A DNA stretch of 64,000 nucleotides from Cydia pomonella (GCF_033807575.1 NC_084708.1:3124501-3188500); one strand, 5' to 3'. Positions 23,061 to 35,029 are shown, numbered from the stretch's first letter. Made by a program: numbers and translations. Notes: generated from the letters alone by a model not told the origin.

Positions 23061-24269
23061 TTCCCTAGTTGGAGAAGCGCCTGAAGAAGAAGAAGAGATG
23101 TAGACAAGACCGTTGGTCGGTTGGCGATCGGTGAAAATCTCCGAGCTATTGTCAACGTGATTTATTTTCTTTCGAATCTCTTCATTCCTAATTTACCTTT
23201 TACAGAAATACTCCAAGCATAACCCGAATCATAATTCTTTGGCGTTTGAGGATGCTTTTTGACAGCAGCACATGCACAGGCCCGCCATTTTTAACTTTGA
23301 CAACTCGGCCAGCTCATGGAGGCGCAAAAATTTAAAATATAGCTTTGCCTGCTGACGTGACGGGATATATGTGTTATTACTTGTGCTACTCTCAGTCATC
23401 GACTTTAAGGTCCCATGGTACTGGTTTATATGAATAAAACAACCGATGAATAAAACGGTCTGAAGTGTACTCGGGTAATAACAAACGTCAAACGCTCGGT
23501 AAAAATAATACGAAATGGGACTTCCAATGTTTCACTGCTGGGATCAAGTAAGAGGTGACAAGGTATAAAACCGCATTTCACATTTGTATGGCCGCAAGCC
23601 GATCGGTTGCTCGCGGACGCGTATGGCTCCGGACGGGTTTCATCGCTTCTGTCATAATGTTAAATTGCGCTCCGGCGTGGCCTGACTCCAGCCGCCCCAG
23701 CCGGTCGGTGGGAATCGTACATATCACTAGATGTTATGACGAAAACATCGAGATGTTTTATATGGAATATAAAAGAAATATGGTTATTTCAGTAAGCGTA
23801 CATTATTGGAAAGTCATCTTAGATCGTATTAAATTGTGTAACGTCAATATGGGTAAGTGTTGCCTAACGGTAAGTATGGCTGGCTCATATTAGGGCCTAT
23901 TTATACATTTTTTTTTTATAAACAAACAGTCTTTTACAAAAAGATTTAAAAAAAAATAGACCTATAGTTTCCTAAATTTGTTATAGAATTTTACAATGAA
24001 AAGCAGCGAGTAACTATAATTAATAAATTACATTAAGATCAACACGTGATACATAAGTGATGCTTATCCAAACATAATAGCAATCTATACATATATCTCA
24101 AATAAGTGAGTTTTGAAAAGTTCGCAAATAAGTAAGTGCTTATTGTGATTTGTTACTTGCTGCGTTTATTAAAAGTGGTACCTTATAATTGAGTGAATTC
24201 TGAAAGCAAAAACCCAACAGAATATTTTAACCTCGCATTCCTGAGGTCATAAGGAAAAAAAAAGTATAG
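23061..24269. other. Mostly AT-rich; GC-richer patch at 23570-23720
   Basis: A 112-codon ORF spans the GC-rich patch (23555-23893) but has no recognisable domain. The patch could be a regulatory element or an unrecognised exon. No splice pair was found. Confidence 0.4.
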
Positions 24270-24575
24270 AGGGTGTTTATTTAGTCACCGGCAATAATTT
24301 ACGGGGGTCATACTGAGCAACTTTTACTATATGGGACCAACCCCGAAATCGCAAAATAAAAATTTATCCTCCCATAGAAAATGTAAAGGTCAGACAGCCA
24401 AAATGTATGAAACAGCCAAGATTTTTTTTGATCACATTCGTCGCATTTTTTTGCAGAATTTTATTTTTGTGTTTTCTGCACACGACACGTTATTTATTTT
24501 TTTACATCTTGGCGAAAAAATTATACCGAATAAATATTTTTTATTTATTTACAGATGAAAATTATGAGTTAGTAG
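24270..24575. repeat. Dispersed repeat, one end recognisable
   Basis: Starts agagggtgtttatttagtc and accggcaataatttacgggg, then actgagcaacttttactat and gggaccaaccccgaaatcgc. This beginning is familiar from lepidopteran MITEs. The far end is not clear. Confidence 0.45.
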
Positions 24576-25829
24576 GTATGTTGAAATGAAGTCACATAGC
24601 GGTAGTCGCAGCCAATAAGGCGTTTTCAATAAGTTATTACGGTATGAAATTTTCTCAAAAATTGTCATTATCTCTAAAACAAGACCAATTATACGAAACT
24701 CTGTGCGACATTTTAGTCTCTAAATGCGGTCAAGAATATACCTTTACAATTTGTCGGGTTTCACCAGTCCACGGTGTATATTACACGTTGTAGCAGTACT
24801 GATTTTTCCAGTGTAGGTCAAATATATGTTTATATTTTCACAAAGGAGTAAGCTATAAAAGTGTAATCATATTTCTGAAGACGACTACTATTATACAAAC
24901 CATTATTATAGCTGAACTCGCCCGTCACTCATGCCTTAACCGCGCGTTATTTTTATTATTTCCAAGAGCGATGGTTATGAGTGCATAAACCGGGGAAGCG
25001 GTAACGAGCGGGAGCGATAAGCGTATGCCGGGGCCTCGGGTCCAGGCTGGCCATTTACAAAAAACCGACCAACGTTTCGCTTTAGCAAACCAGTGTAAGC
25101 TTCGCTTACTGTTACTTATGGTCTGAAGGTCAGGCTTAAGCTAGCGACTCGCTTAGAAACGGGTATAAGAGCTTTGTGAATGGATAAACTGGGGTGAAGC
25201 TTTCGGGAGGGGTTCATGCATTGTCGTGCCAGCATTTTGTAACGCACACTCAAAAGCATAACGTGATAAGTATATATGACTTTTATAAGAGACTAGTACA
25301 TTTTGCTAAGCATTTCAGTAGTGAGGTTTCGTTGGAATCTTTAATGAACGTGTGCTCGGTGATGTGGTTTTTCGCGTCATTATGGTATTGCTTAGGACTT
25401 GGGGATAGTTTTTAATTGGGTCGGGATGTCGAGCTATTAAAAGATACTTTTATAGAGCATTGATTTACTTGTATCTTAGTTTTTTTTATGACCCTCACGA
25501 TACAAATAATTAATGCAAAAATTAGTGGCAAAGATGTGAAATTATTTCCGAGTCTGATGTATTTTTAGAGAACTGTGTCATTTTACAGAAATGGTCTTTA
25601 GAGCGTAGTTAAGAGCAATTCCTAGCTGAGCAACTTTTCAAATCTCGAATTTTTGAAGCTATGTTTCTGTCGCGCTGCGGTGGGCGGGAGCCGGAGCTAT
25701 CTAAGTGTGAGTGCGCGCACACAGACGCGAGACGCGTGCGCTCGCTCATTGCGCGCCGTTCCGTCGACATCGCCCGCGAGCCAGACGGAATTTATTCTGC
25801 GCTGCCCGACGCAAGTTGTTTTTGTTGTT
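24576..25829. other. No gene recognised; CpG-rich patch at 25660-25810
   Basis: The patch contains many CG dinucleotides (cgcgagacgcgtgcgctcgc) in an AT-rich setting. Overlapping short ORFs on both strands are composition effects. It might be a promoter or enhancer. Confidence 0.4.
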
Positions 25830-25965
25830 ACCACGTAATATTGTTTTTCATTTTTATATATACTGTATCTATTACACCCTAATACCAAACACCCTATCAC
25901 CTGTACTAAATGTATTTTACACCTATGATGACGAAGTAATAAATGATTGATTGATTGATTGATAT
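25830..25965 (+). mobile_element. LINE 3' end with (attg)n tail
   Basis: Ends gacgaagtaataaatgattg followed by four tandem attg units, a 3' terminal simple repeat typical of CR1/RTE-like LINEs. No coding part is seen. Confidence 0.55.
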
Positions 25966-26025
25966 TAATTACCATATAGGTAAAAACTGCAAAAAATAAT
26001 GATGTCTCAGCTTCGGTTGTCGTTG

Positions 26026-26167
26026 TACAGTCAAGTGCAAAAATATGTATCGAAAGAATCGTCTCATAAATATGGTACTACGCTCTTATTACACTGGAAT
26101 AAGATGCTATGGGACATATTTTTGAGTAAGATGTGTACACCCATATTTTTTTTTACACTTGACTGTA
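26026..26167. mobile_element. MITE with TACAGTCAAGTG ends
   Basis: TACAGTCAAGTGCAAAAA at the left pairs with TTTTTACACTTGACTGTA at the right. TA at the outer edges suggests a Tc1/mariner-type element. Confidence 0.8.
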
Positions 26168-27396
26168 CCTATCCGTATCAGTAAGTTGGGAGTGATCATG
26201 GTGTGTTGTGAAATTTTGTAAGTAGGTATAAATATACCTATGGTTAAACTACAATCTATTTAACTTTTAGTACGATGGGGCTAAACTTGGGCCGCCTTAT
26301 TGAAGAACGTATCGCAATGACAATCTGGGTAAAGTATGTTGGGATAATGCCGGACAATTTTGGGACCAATTGAGAGAACTCGTGAAAAAATGTTTTTTCG
26401 AGATCTCAACACGTGACAGATTCTTGAAGTACGTAGCGAATCGTTAAATAATAACCGTAGATTCGGCCTGAATTTTGGTAATCTTCAATATAGAACGGTT
26501 TTAGTTTTGTACCTGTGTAAAGATGAGACATACTTTTTTTAGGGTAACGAGTGTTTTGCCATCAAGGGAGAACATTGGATGGTGAAAAAAAGTTGCTTCT
26601 AATGGAAAGAGAATAAGGTATCACAAAGAAATAGGTCCGGTGTCTACCCTTTTGTATCCGATCTTAACCCTGATACAAAAATTGGTAAAATTGTGGCTCT
26701 CAAACTTTGATACCTATGTCATAAGGCAATTTGATAAGTAAACAATGTGCTAAGAAACCTCTTATTGTAAGGTTTACCCGAAGTAATAAAAAAAAACCAC
26801 TAAAATAATAGATACGTTGCGAAGTTTTGACAATTTAAGATTTCGGTTTAGGGAAAGTGTAAATGTATTGTTTATTGAATGGAATGTACTGGAAGATATT
26901 AAGTACTTAAGTAGGAGGGACAAAAATCAAAATAAAAAATAATCGTGCCCAGTCATTTTTAATGAAGGTCGCCAAAAAAATAAGAATCAAACTTAGAAAT
27001 CAAAAAGACTAAGTAGTTCTTTAAAAAGGTCAAGGTCACTGAGAGCCCATCTTGAAGTATGGAAAATAATTAAAATTGCGATTTTGTTGGTTTAATTTTG
27101 CAATATATAGTTGATATACAATCTTTTTTTTTTGATAAAATGTAAGGATCGTATGTAAAGAGTAAAGTAAATAATTAAATATATAGGAAAAGAGAGCCCT
27201 CTTGAAGAATTTTAAGGAAACTAATTTCGAAGCCCTATCTCTATTTTGTATCCGAAACTAGCAATGTATGTATGCGTGCACATCTACATATGCATCCGTA
27301 TGTGTAGGTACTTTATTGCGAAAAATTGCTCATTTGCTATCTATTTTACTCGATTTTGTTATAAATTTCAACATGTATCATCATCCCTATACAATA
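26168..27396. other. No gene recognised
   Basis: AT-rich, without delimited repeats. Confidence 0.45.
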
Positions 27397-27510
27397 TAAA
27401 TACTCTTTATTGCACACCTCAATAAAAGAAAACAATACAAAAGAAAACATACACATAAGCACAGGTAAACAACATGCGGTCTTATCGCTAAAAGGCAACC
27501 TTTGGGTTGC
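27397..27510 (-). mobile_element. LINE 3' end, diverged relative of family K
   Basis: Contains actctttattgcacacct and ends in ggcaacctttgggttgcgg. More distant than the other two copies. Confidence 0.55.
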
Positions 27511-28371
27511 GGAAATTAAAAAAATTACATTGTCAGTAACCGTCGCGCTGGTAGTGGTACTGGATAAAAATAATGGTACGAAAGTGTGATCAAGAAAACA
27601 ATAAATGTGATAATTAAGGTCAGTAGGTAAATTGAAGAAAATTTAAAGTTTGATAATCACTGCTGTTTTTTAAATAGGTAAAGATCTGATTGTTTCTGGT
27701 TCGATCTTTACTGGAAGGGTCAAGATCGGATATCGGTCTACAGCAGTGCTAGGTCTATTAACACAATTACAAAAACAAACACAGTTTCATCACAATACGC
27801 AAAATAAATTACAGAGCGAAGATCGGATAGAAGGAAGAATTCGCGAAATTTACCTTGCTCTCTGTGATTGCACATAGCACAAGCCCGACTCCCTGAGCGA
27901 CGCGGGGACACTGGCAGTCGAGGCGCAATGAAATGGCGTCTTACACAATGTTATTAACATTAAAAAATAAAGCCAAATTAGGGGGAAATGAATGTCCTAC
28001 GTTCTTCACCCGCATCCGGTATTTACCCAACATACCTTAATCGTTGAACCGCCGCATTTCAAAATGGCCCTTATTTTGATATCGGCTAGCCGTAATGTCA
28101 TACGGCGGATTATACAATACGACTGCGATACTTATATATAAATCCCCTCGTCAATGTAATTTCATTAAATTTGCTATCTAGTGGCAAACATCAAAGTAGT
28201 TATCTTTTACTTGTGACGCACAAGTGTGAGCAATGTAAAATACTATATTTCTAAAAAAAAATTGCCTACTACGTAATAAAAGAAAATGTGATTATTAAAT
28301 TATAATACGAAAGGTGGTCAAATCGCAAAATGCTGTCGTTTTATTTAAAATAATGAAATAATTAGACCAGT
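27511..28371. other. No gene recognised
   Basis: A modest GC-rich patch at 27860-27940 is the only feature. Confidence 0.4.
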
Positions 28372-28437
28372 TCCGAAAGTACCGGGAAATCCCGGTTCTT
28401 TAAAACAGTACCGGTTCTGCAATCCCTATTAAGGATG
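28372..28437. repeat. Possible end of a related hAT-like element
   Basis: Contains taccgggaaatcccggttc and ends ccggttctgcaatcccta, whose complement TAGGGATTGCAGAACCGG resembles the terminus of the 12973 element. No matching left end was found. Confidence 0.4.
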
Positions 28438-28539
28438 TTATGCCCATCACTATTCCTTCTGTGTACGTATATTTAGAAACTGTCTCCGCCTCCAATTCGT
28501 GCGATAAGGACAACTGCAGCTCGGACCGAAATTCACTCG

Positions 28540-28900
28540 CAAAAAACTCAAAAATCGAGGTTTCGCTCTCGACTGTTTCCTCCTCCAAAACGCAACTAAT
28601 CATTATGAAATTTTGGAAATTGCAAGAGGAAGAAATAATCTATGCCGCTATGTTTTGATTTTTTGGATATTTTTTGTCATATTTGTATACTGTGCCTTTT
28701 TTTACAGCCAATTCAATTTAGCCGTTTTTGCGATTTTCGAGGCGCTGTATCTTTCTTCAAAATAAAATAATCCAAAAAAGCAAAACATAGCGGCACAGAT
28801 ATTGATGATATTGATCTTATTTGAAAAAATCACTGCTCTAGGTTGAAAATCCAGGGAGGAATCAGTCGAGAGCGTTTGTATGGAAAAATCGCAACTAGGA
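28540..28900. mobile_element. Large imperfect foldback MITE
   Basis: The left arm (tcgctctcgactgtttcctc and tgccgctatgttttgatttt) matches the right arm (gaatcagtcgagagcg and aaaacatagcggcac) in inverted order over about 110-120 bp each. Four short ORFs here are shadows of the palindrome. Confidence 0.65.
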
Positions 28901-29121
28901 ATTCCTCTTAATTGGCTGTAAATACTTTCATTCCAAATGCTCCATAACAATTTTCTGACTGACTGATAATTTAGGTATCGCAATTTCACAAACCCGAATT
29001 CTGCGATTTTTTTTGTATGTATGAGCATCCGTTTTTTTCACAAACATTAAATAAAGCTGACATTTTCAATGGTTTATTTTTTTCTTGGTTTTTGAGTCAG
29101 TCCCGTAATATAACTTGTGAC

Positions 29122-29362
29122 GACCGGTCTGGCTTAGTGGGTGAACCATGTTTATGAAACCGATAGTCCCGAGTTCGAATCCCTGTGAGGACATTTATTT
29201 GTGTGAAGAAACATAGATAATTGTTCCCGAGTCATGGATGCTTTCTATGTTTAATATATTTGTTAATATACGTATTTATATCGTCGCCTAGTACCCATAG
29301 TACAAGCTTTGCTTATTTTGGGGCTAGGTAGATCTGTGTAAGATTATCCCCAAATATGTTTT
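29122..29362 (+). mobile_element. SINE family A, diverged subfamily
   Basis: The head GACCGGTCTGGCTTAGTGG and box B GAGTTCGAATCCC are clear. The 3' half differs from the other copies and reads ttttggggctaggtagatc, suggesting a separate subfamily. Confidence 0.8.
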
Positions 29363-30430
29363 TCTTTTCACTGTTAAGTATGACCTACATATATTATTGT
29401 AATACCCATTAGAGTATAGTTAGTCAAAAAATCACACTGTTTTTAATAACCACTTTCGAGGTGTTTCTAATAATGGTGTATGAAGCCAATGAAGATTATC
29501 TGATGGGGCACATTAACCGATTAATGGCCAGTGATGTGACGAAATAAACCCTGGAGACGAACCAGTGTATATGGGACCTCGGGATCCTGTAATAAGTAGG
29601 CGTAAACACAGCATACTTAGGATCTACAATTGATCGTACATCTTTGGTACGGACACGTAATTAGACATGAGGATAACCATATGACTAAAAGAGTACTTAA
29701 TTTATTTATTGAGGAGATAACACAGAAAACATACATGGCATGAACAAAAAAAAACTTAACCTTTTCAACGCTTTTCCACACGTGTCAAGAAATGCCATGG
29801 ACGCCAAAAAGTTAACTGGTGAAGAGCGAATATGAAGCTTAACTGACAGTAGGAAAGTCGCTTTGACAACGTCTGCCATAACCTTTTTAATGGTCATTGG
29901 CGTCGCGGGCACGACAGACGATGACCGTTTTAGTGGTCTTTGGCGTTGAAAAAGTTAAATAGCATAAATGTCCTTAAATACAGATGCTTCCATATACGAG
30001 TACGTATCTCACGAAGAATATTATTATTGAAGAAAAGAAAAGGGGCAGCAGATGACACATTCGCATACAAATATAAGTTGATTGATAATGCAATATAATG
30101 GTACCAGACCTTATCAGGTATGGTACCGTACCTGATGATGGACACAGGAGGCCATAGGAACTCTGTGATAAAACAACGCAACTTAATTGAGTTTGGGTTT
30201 GTTAGAAATGTATCGATGAGTATAATGTAACATTTGTTGTAAGAAAAGTAGAGTCAGCGATAAAAGCTTGTATATTAAAAAAAAACTAAGTATTCGTATT
30301 CTGTCATAAACTGTGACATTTTTATTGATTAGATTGTTGACCGCCGATTGCTAACCAAACATTTCATTGGCACAAGTGAACAAAATCTGTGGAAAATTTT
30401 ATATAGATATCAGGAATAATAATATTAATG
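29363..30430. other. No gene recognised upstream of ratchet candidate 1
   Basis: AT-rich; small ORFs on the minus strand lack features. Confidence 0.45.
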
Positions 30431-30453
30431 TTTTTTTCTTTTTTCAGGTAAGT
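30431..30453 (+). promoter_or_regulatory. Candidate recursive splice site (ratchet point) 1
   Basis: A tract of 14 pyrimidines at 30431-30444 leads to CAG (30445-30447) directly followed by GTAAGT (30448-30453). A branch-point-like attaat lies just upstream. The arrangement is the same as at 61787-61820, on the same strand and about 31 kb away. Function is inferred from the motif. Confidence 0.5.
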
Positions 30454-30491
30454 GATATCTTCCTTCAGAGGCCTTTAGACAAACATCAAAG
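30448..30491 (+). other. Candidate 44-nt exon or recursive-splicing exon
   Basis: Downstream of ratchet candidate 1 a second donor occurs at CAAAG/GTATGT, which would define a 44-nt exon. One frame is open across it and reads VSDIFLQRPLDKHQ. The peptide is not recognised. A downstream donor that helps recognition of the acceptor is expected for exon-defined recursive splicing. Confidence 0.3.
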
Positions 30492-30644
30492 GTATGTAAT
30501 AATTACACCCGCCCGTTGTCTACTATAGTCTAAGTTGTATGACATTATATTATTTTCATATTGGTGAGTAATAAAGAATATATGTACTGTATTGTAGTGT
30601 ACACCTTATAAAACAAAGTCCCCGCCACATCTGTCTGTATGTAT

Positions 30645-31319
30645 GTATTTTTATTTTTTTTATTTTTTTTGAAATGTAATAATATACAGCATTACAGTCG
30701 AGACCAAAGCACTGTACAATTCAGATTATATAATAGGATTACATACTAGGAAAAACAGATCACAATCAACTTTCGTCCATCACCTCGCAATACCGCAGAC
30801 ACATCTGATACACAGCCGTCCATCGACTTGCAAACATATCACAATCTGGTGCCCATGACAGAAGGGAGTTCAGCAGCCTTAGAGCCCGCACAGCAGGCGA
30901 GTTTTTATGTGCTACAGTGTGTGTAATTGGGACGGCCAAAAGCTTGTGACTTCGCGGTCGCAGGAGATTTTTGGGCACAAATGGAATAGCGAGTCTAACA
31001 GTTCGTCCTACCAGCTCAGGACAGTCTGTCTCGCCACGTAAAACTCCACATGCTGTCACCAGGAGATTGTAATTGCGTCTGACTGCAAGGGAATTAAAAC
31101 CTAATGATCCTAACAAGTACTTGGTCGGATATAAGAATGGATAGTAAGTATACAACTTCTTATACAAGAACCTAAGAAATGTTTTTTGCACTTTTTCTAC
31201 GAGAAGGGCGTATGTGATTTCAGCTGGGTTCCAAACAATATGTATGTTAGCTGCTATGAAAAAGCTGACCACGGGCCCTATTCTAACATCCATTAATGTT
31301 ATTGTAAATAATGATCATG
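30645..31319 (-). mobile_element. Jockey/CR1-like LINE 3' fragment
   Basis: A minus-strand LINE 3' end. A coding tail at 31293-30766 is followed by a short 3' UTR and a poly(A) tract, seen as poly(T) at about 30649-30670. The 5' side is truncated next to a MITE that starts at 31320. I did not find a clean target-site duplication. Confidence 0.75.
30766..31293 (-). pseudogene. C-terminal part of a Jockey/CR1-like ORF2
   Basis: These 175 residues match the region downstream of the RT domain in Jockey- and CR1-like LINEs: VEKVQKTFLRFLYKK, then LGFNSLAVRRNYN, then TDCPEL, IPFVP and KNSPAVRAL near the end. This is the common pattern 'VQ..FLRF...L...RR......L..G..DCP.L........P......NSP'. The frame is open but the RT core and endonuclease are absent. 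A related tail occurs at 37508-37745. Confidence 0.75.
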
Positions 31320-31800
31320 TATACAGGATGATTCAGGAGACGTGAGCAGGATCAAGCCTGCGTATTCGGTAAATTTTCAGCAACTGTTTCGTACCAGTAT
31401 TTGTGAGATTAACGTTAATTTAATTTTTACTGTAAAAAAAAAAGAGTTTTATTTTATTTACGATATTTATGGTCACCCTCTTTGTTTTATCCATAATAAG
31501 TGACAAATTGAATGTCATCGGAGTGTGGTTACTTTTATAAAATCGTATCTCACTCAAGTGTGAGATTTTATTTTCTTCATAATCAAAGTGCTGTCATAAC
31601 GGTTAAAGAGGTTTTATCTTTGTTAATTAATTGTTGTAGGGTGTCCATGATTGTAGATAATCAAATTTGTCCTTAAGAAAAAGTTAAATAACAGATAAAA
31701 AGCGTGATTGTTTTACTTAAATATGATGGTGAACGATTCATTAACATTTACTGATTGTGTAGTCTTAGTCCAGCTCACGTCTCATGAATCACCCTGTATA
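31320..31800. mobile_element. MITE with TATACAGGRTGATTCA ends
   Basis: A 481-bp element. The left end TATACAGGATGATTCAGG pairs with the right end CATGAATCACCCTGTATA, and the similarity continues through gacgtgagc. It abuts the Jockey-like fragment at 31319. Confidence 0.8.
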
Positions 31801-32273
31801 TTGCCTAATAATAACAAAGTATCGTAAAAAGTAATATGAGTATTTTTTCACAGCTCTGAAATAATTGTAATTTTTTTGTTATCAACGTTACCTGTCTGCA
31901 TAGAGAAATAAGTAAGTATAGATTTGTCACTCAATACATCAGATTTCTTATCAAAACATTTATTGAATATTTTATTTGGTAAATATACTAAAAACTAAAC
32001 TACAAAACTTAAAACCTAGATCTAAAAAAAAAAAAAAAAACTAGACTTAAAATAAAATAAAACTATCCCCCTGCGGCATGGTGCCGTAGATGCTAGCAGC
32101 ATTTCCTCGCTGTATCGCAAGACTAATTCTTTGAGCGAGGAAGCTGCCAGCTCTGCGGTCACCGGTGACCTCTCTAATCCTTTTAGAAAGTTCCTTAAAA
32201 AGGTTATAGGCGCTCGGACCCCACGGACCAAGGGTCTCGACGCCAAATTATATTCGGTGCCGAGACCCCTATA

Positions 32274-32557
32274 TTATTATTTTCGTAGTGGATATCTAGC
32301 GTCAAGTAGCGGTTTTATCAGTACTTTTAATATAAGTCGCGAGAAACGAAATGTCTAATGCTCAACAATTTACAGCAAATATTAAAACCGGATTAACCGG
32401 AACTCTATTTTCCACTCCTTCTGCTTGTAATATTAGTTGTAAATTGTTGAGCAATATACTTTCAGTCACGACTCGCGACACTCGTGACATCTAGTGTCAA
32501 GTAGAGGTACTGATAAATCCGCTACTTGACGCTAGATGTCGACTACGAAGACAATAA
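32274..32557. mobile_element. MITE with ~36-bp inverted ends
   Basis: The left end ttcgtagtggatatctagc and gtcaagtagcgg match the right end ccgctacttgac and gctagatgtcgactacgaa in inverted order. An inner inverted pair (tgctcaacaatttac / gtaaattgttgagca) adds a second stem. Confidence 0.75.
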
Positions 32558-32796
32558 GCGTTTTGGTAAGATAAGATAAATGTTTATTTGCAAGAATGTA
32601 GGTACATAGGTTACAAGATGTTAGGGTGATTATTCGGGTTTCCATTTACATTCAGCCATTTATTGGCGTGCAAAATTGTGTCGCATTTTATACACACAGT
32701 AAATAAATGTCAACATAAGAAAACTGATGTATGGAGTGAGCACTCTATACATACTTTTTTCTGTATGCAGACAGGTACAGAGTATGCAGACAGTTA

Positions 32797-34071
32797 TATA
32801 TATACTCCTTCCTTGCCGTATCCGGCAATGGCGACTCCATCAACAATTCTTGTCCGGATTATGAAATGCCCTTATGTGGCTCGCAAAACCAAACTTTGTT
32901 TTGAAGATGCGGTCACACGATGCGCAATGGAGTTGTCCAGTCGAGTTGCGGGTGTATGTGTAGGAGGGCTTAGGTCGCGTCTTGCGGATATGACGCTTAG
33001 CATCTAGGTCTTCCAGACGCTGCTGCTCAAATTGAGCTACTTTCTTTTGAACACTAGAACGCCATTCCGATCTTTGCAATGCAATGCCCTCCCAGCAGTC
33101 AGTCGGTATCCCGCAAGCGACGAGGTGGCGTTTGAGAACGTCTTTATGTCGCAGGTATTGGCCCCCCTGCTTCCGTTTTCCACAAGAGAGCTCCGAGTAG
33201 AAAATTGCTTTGGGCAGTCTCTCATTCTCCATACGCACGACATGGCCACACCACCTTAGCTGATGCTTCATGATCAGTGCTTCAATACCAGGCATCCCGA
33301 CGCGACGTAAAACTTCCGTGTTCAGTACCTTGTCTTGCCACTTTATACGTAGAATTGAGCGCAGACAACGTAGGTGGAAGGTGTCCAGTTTGTTCATATC
33401 TGATTTATAACTGCACCATGTTTCTGAGGCATAAAGCAGAGTGGGTATGATAATAGCTTTGTAAACCATAATTTTTGTGGACAACTTCAAATCGTGCGAC
33501 CTCCAAACACGGTTGCTGAGCTTGCCAAATGCAACAGCTGCATTGGCTATGCGTGATGGTATTTCAGACGCTAAGGTATTGTCATTGCGGAGTTGGCTTC
33601 CTAAGTACCTGAAGCGCGGCACTTCTTCAAGAGCTTTGTTATCCAGATTGATACTGGAGTATTCCATGTGACAGCCCCTAGGTGGTTGTACAAGAATTTG
33701 CGTTTTTGCCGCACTTATCACCAAGCCAAACTTACAGCATGACGCATGGAGAGAGTCCACGTACGACTGGAGAGATTCTGCTGAATCAGCCATAAGGCAA
33801 ACGTCATCCGCGTAAAGTATGTCCAATATCGAGTGCTTCGTGACTTTACTTTTGGCCCTAAAGCGCGACAAATCGAAAATGGACTTATCTGATCTGGAGC
33901 TAATTTCTATACGTCCACTACACGTTTTTGTCGCATCCTTCAGCACAGCAGCAAAGTATAGCGCAAAAAGGGTTGGCGCTAAGACACATCCTTGCTTTAC
34001 ACCGCACGTCACTGGAAATGTGTCTGAAAAATTCTCTTCATGACGAACTTTTGCCATCATATCCACATGGA
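32797..34071 (-). mobile_element. 5'-truncated LINE copy with 13-bp target-site duplication
   Basis: A non-LTR retrotransposon fragment of about 1275 bp, flanked by the direct repeat atgcagacagtta at 32784-32796 and 34072-34084. This fixes both ends. The minus-strand 3' end closes with a short TATATA tail, and the element is cut at its 5' end inside the RT domain, the usual outcome of incomplete target-primed reverse transcription. A related 3' end lies at 14657-14745, sharing the segment around CGTATCC...GGCGAC and the neighbouring GGCTCGC.AAACC block. Confidence 0.9.
32840..34066 (-). pseudogene. LINE reverse transcriptase, C-terminal ~408 residues with zinc finger
   Basis: The fragment starts inside the RT palm. 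GVKQGCVLAPTLF at residues 22-34 is the conserved RT block before the active site, and YADD at 85-88 is the catalytic box. A thumb/connector region follows with the LRWCGHVVRM motif typical of this LINE group. The C-terminus holds a C2H2-like finger with C381, C384, H397 and H402 (C-x2-C-x12-H-x4-H). The frame is open from the truncation point to the stop. The apparent start is a GTG just inside the insertion, so it is not a real initiation site. The endonuclease and N-terminal RT are missing, so the copy cannot work. The clade was not resolved by eye. Confidence 0.88.
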
Positions 34072-34084
34072 ATGCAGACAGTTA

Positions 34085-35029
34085 CAGTCGTATCTAATAT
34101 CAGTAAGGGTGTAAGGACCCAGGTGCGGGAACGGTATTGCCACACTGACTACATTATGTGGCAATTTATAATAATTATACGGGTTATAGTTTTCTCAATT
34201 TCAGCCCCAAGGGCGACTTTTCCCTTTTTTGTTTGCGATAACTATAATATAAACTATTAGTTACGAGTCCCGAACAGATTAGTGAAAGAGAAACTACGAT
34301 GTTTGCAGTTAATATTCATACAGTTCTGAATTATTTAGTGTTCGGTAACTTTCTCAACTTTACCGAAGGGATCAGAGGTGAACTATTATTAAAGTGTTTT
34401 GAATAGTCGGTCAACCGTGATAGAAATAGTTACCTAGTTCGGTGTTATATTACTTATTTTATCATTAGGAATAAATTATATTAAAAGAGTTGTATTTCAT
34501 TTATAAAAAACTGTAGAGTGAATGCAGTAAATAAGAGGTATTAGGAGGCGATGGTGTAAAATTTAAACATAATATGGACTATAATCCTTGACCACAGCAT
34601 CTTGATCGATCGAGTAGAGGTCTGTGAGCCGTCGGAGATTGGAGGTAACCACAGAACATGGACCGCGACAAAAAATTAAATTGGGTTTGAAAATAAAATG
34701 GTAGTGACAAGAAAAAAAATCTTACATTGTGATCTTGACTAATATAAAAAATGGCCAAGTTCGTGTCGGACTACGAATAGTGGAGGGTTCCGCGCCTTCA
34801 CACAATACCCATACAAGCAAAAGGGTGTATCTTTCTAGCACTTGCATCTTTTTAATAAGAAGAAAATGTTTTTAAATATTTTTCATTTTCATTTTTCATT
34901 TTCAAACAAAGACCAAGGATTTCCCTACTTCCTGCCATTATTCGGCTTATAGTGCAAATTCAAACTTACATTGTGACATCAAAATGATATGAATGATTCA
35001 TATATGATTCTAAGCGGCGTGGAACTGGT
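34085..35029. other. No gene recognised
   Basis: Contains only the fragment of repeat C at 34745-34812. Confidence 0.45.
34745..34812 (+). repeat. Dispersed repeat C, 5' fragment
   Basis: Contains aaaaatggccaagttcgtg and tcggacta, then gagggttccgcg, a diverged start of the family. Confidence 0.55.

Noticed and set aside
23555..23893. 112-codon ORF
   Set aside because: No recognisable domain; the frame is open mainly because the underlying patch is GC-rich.
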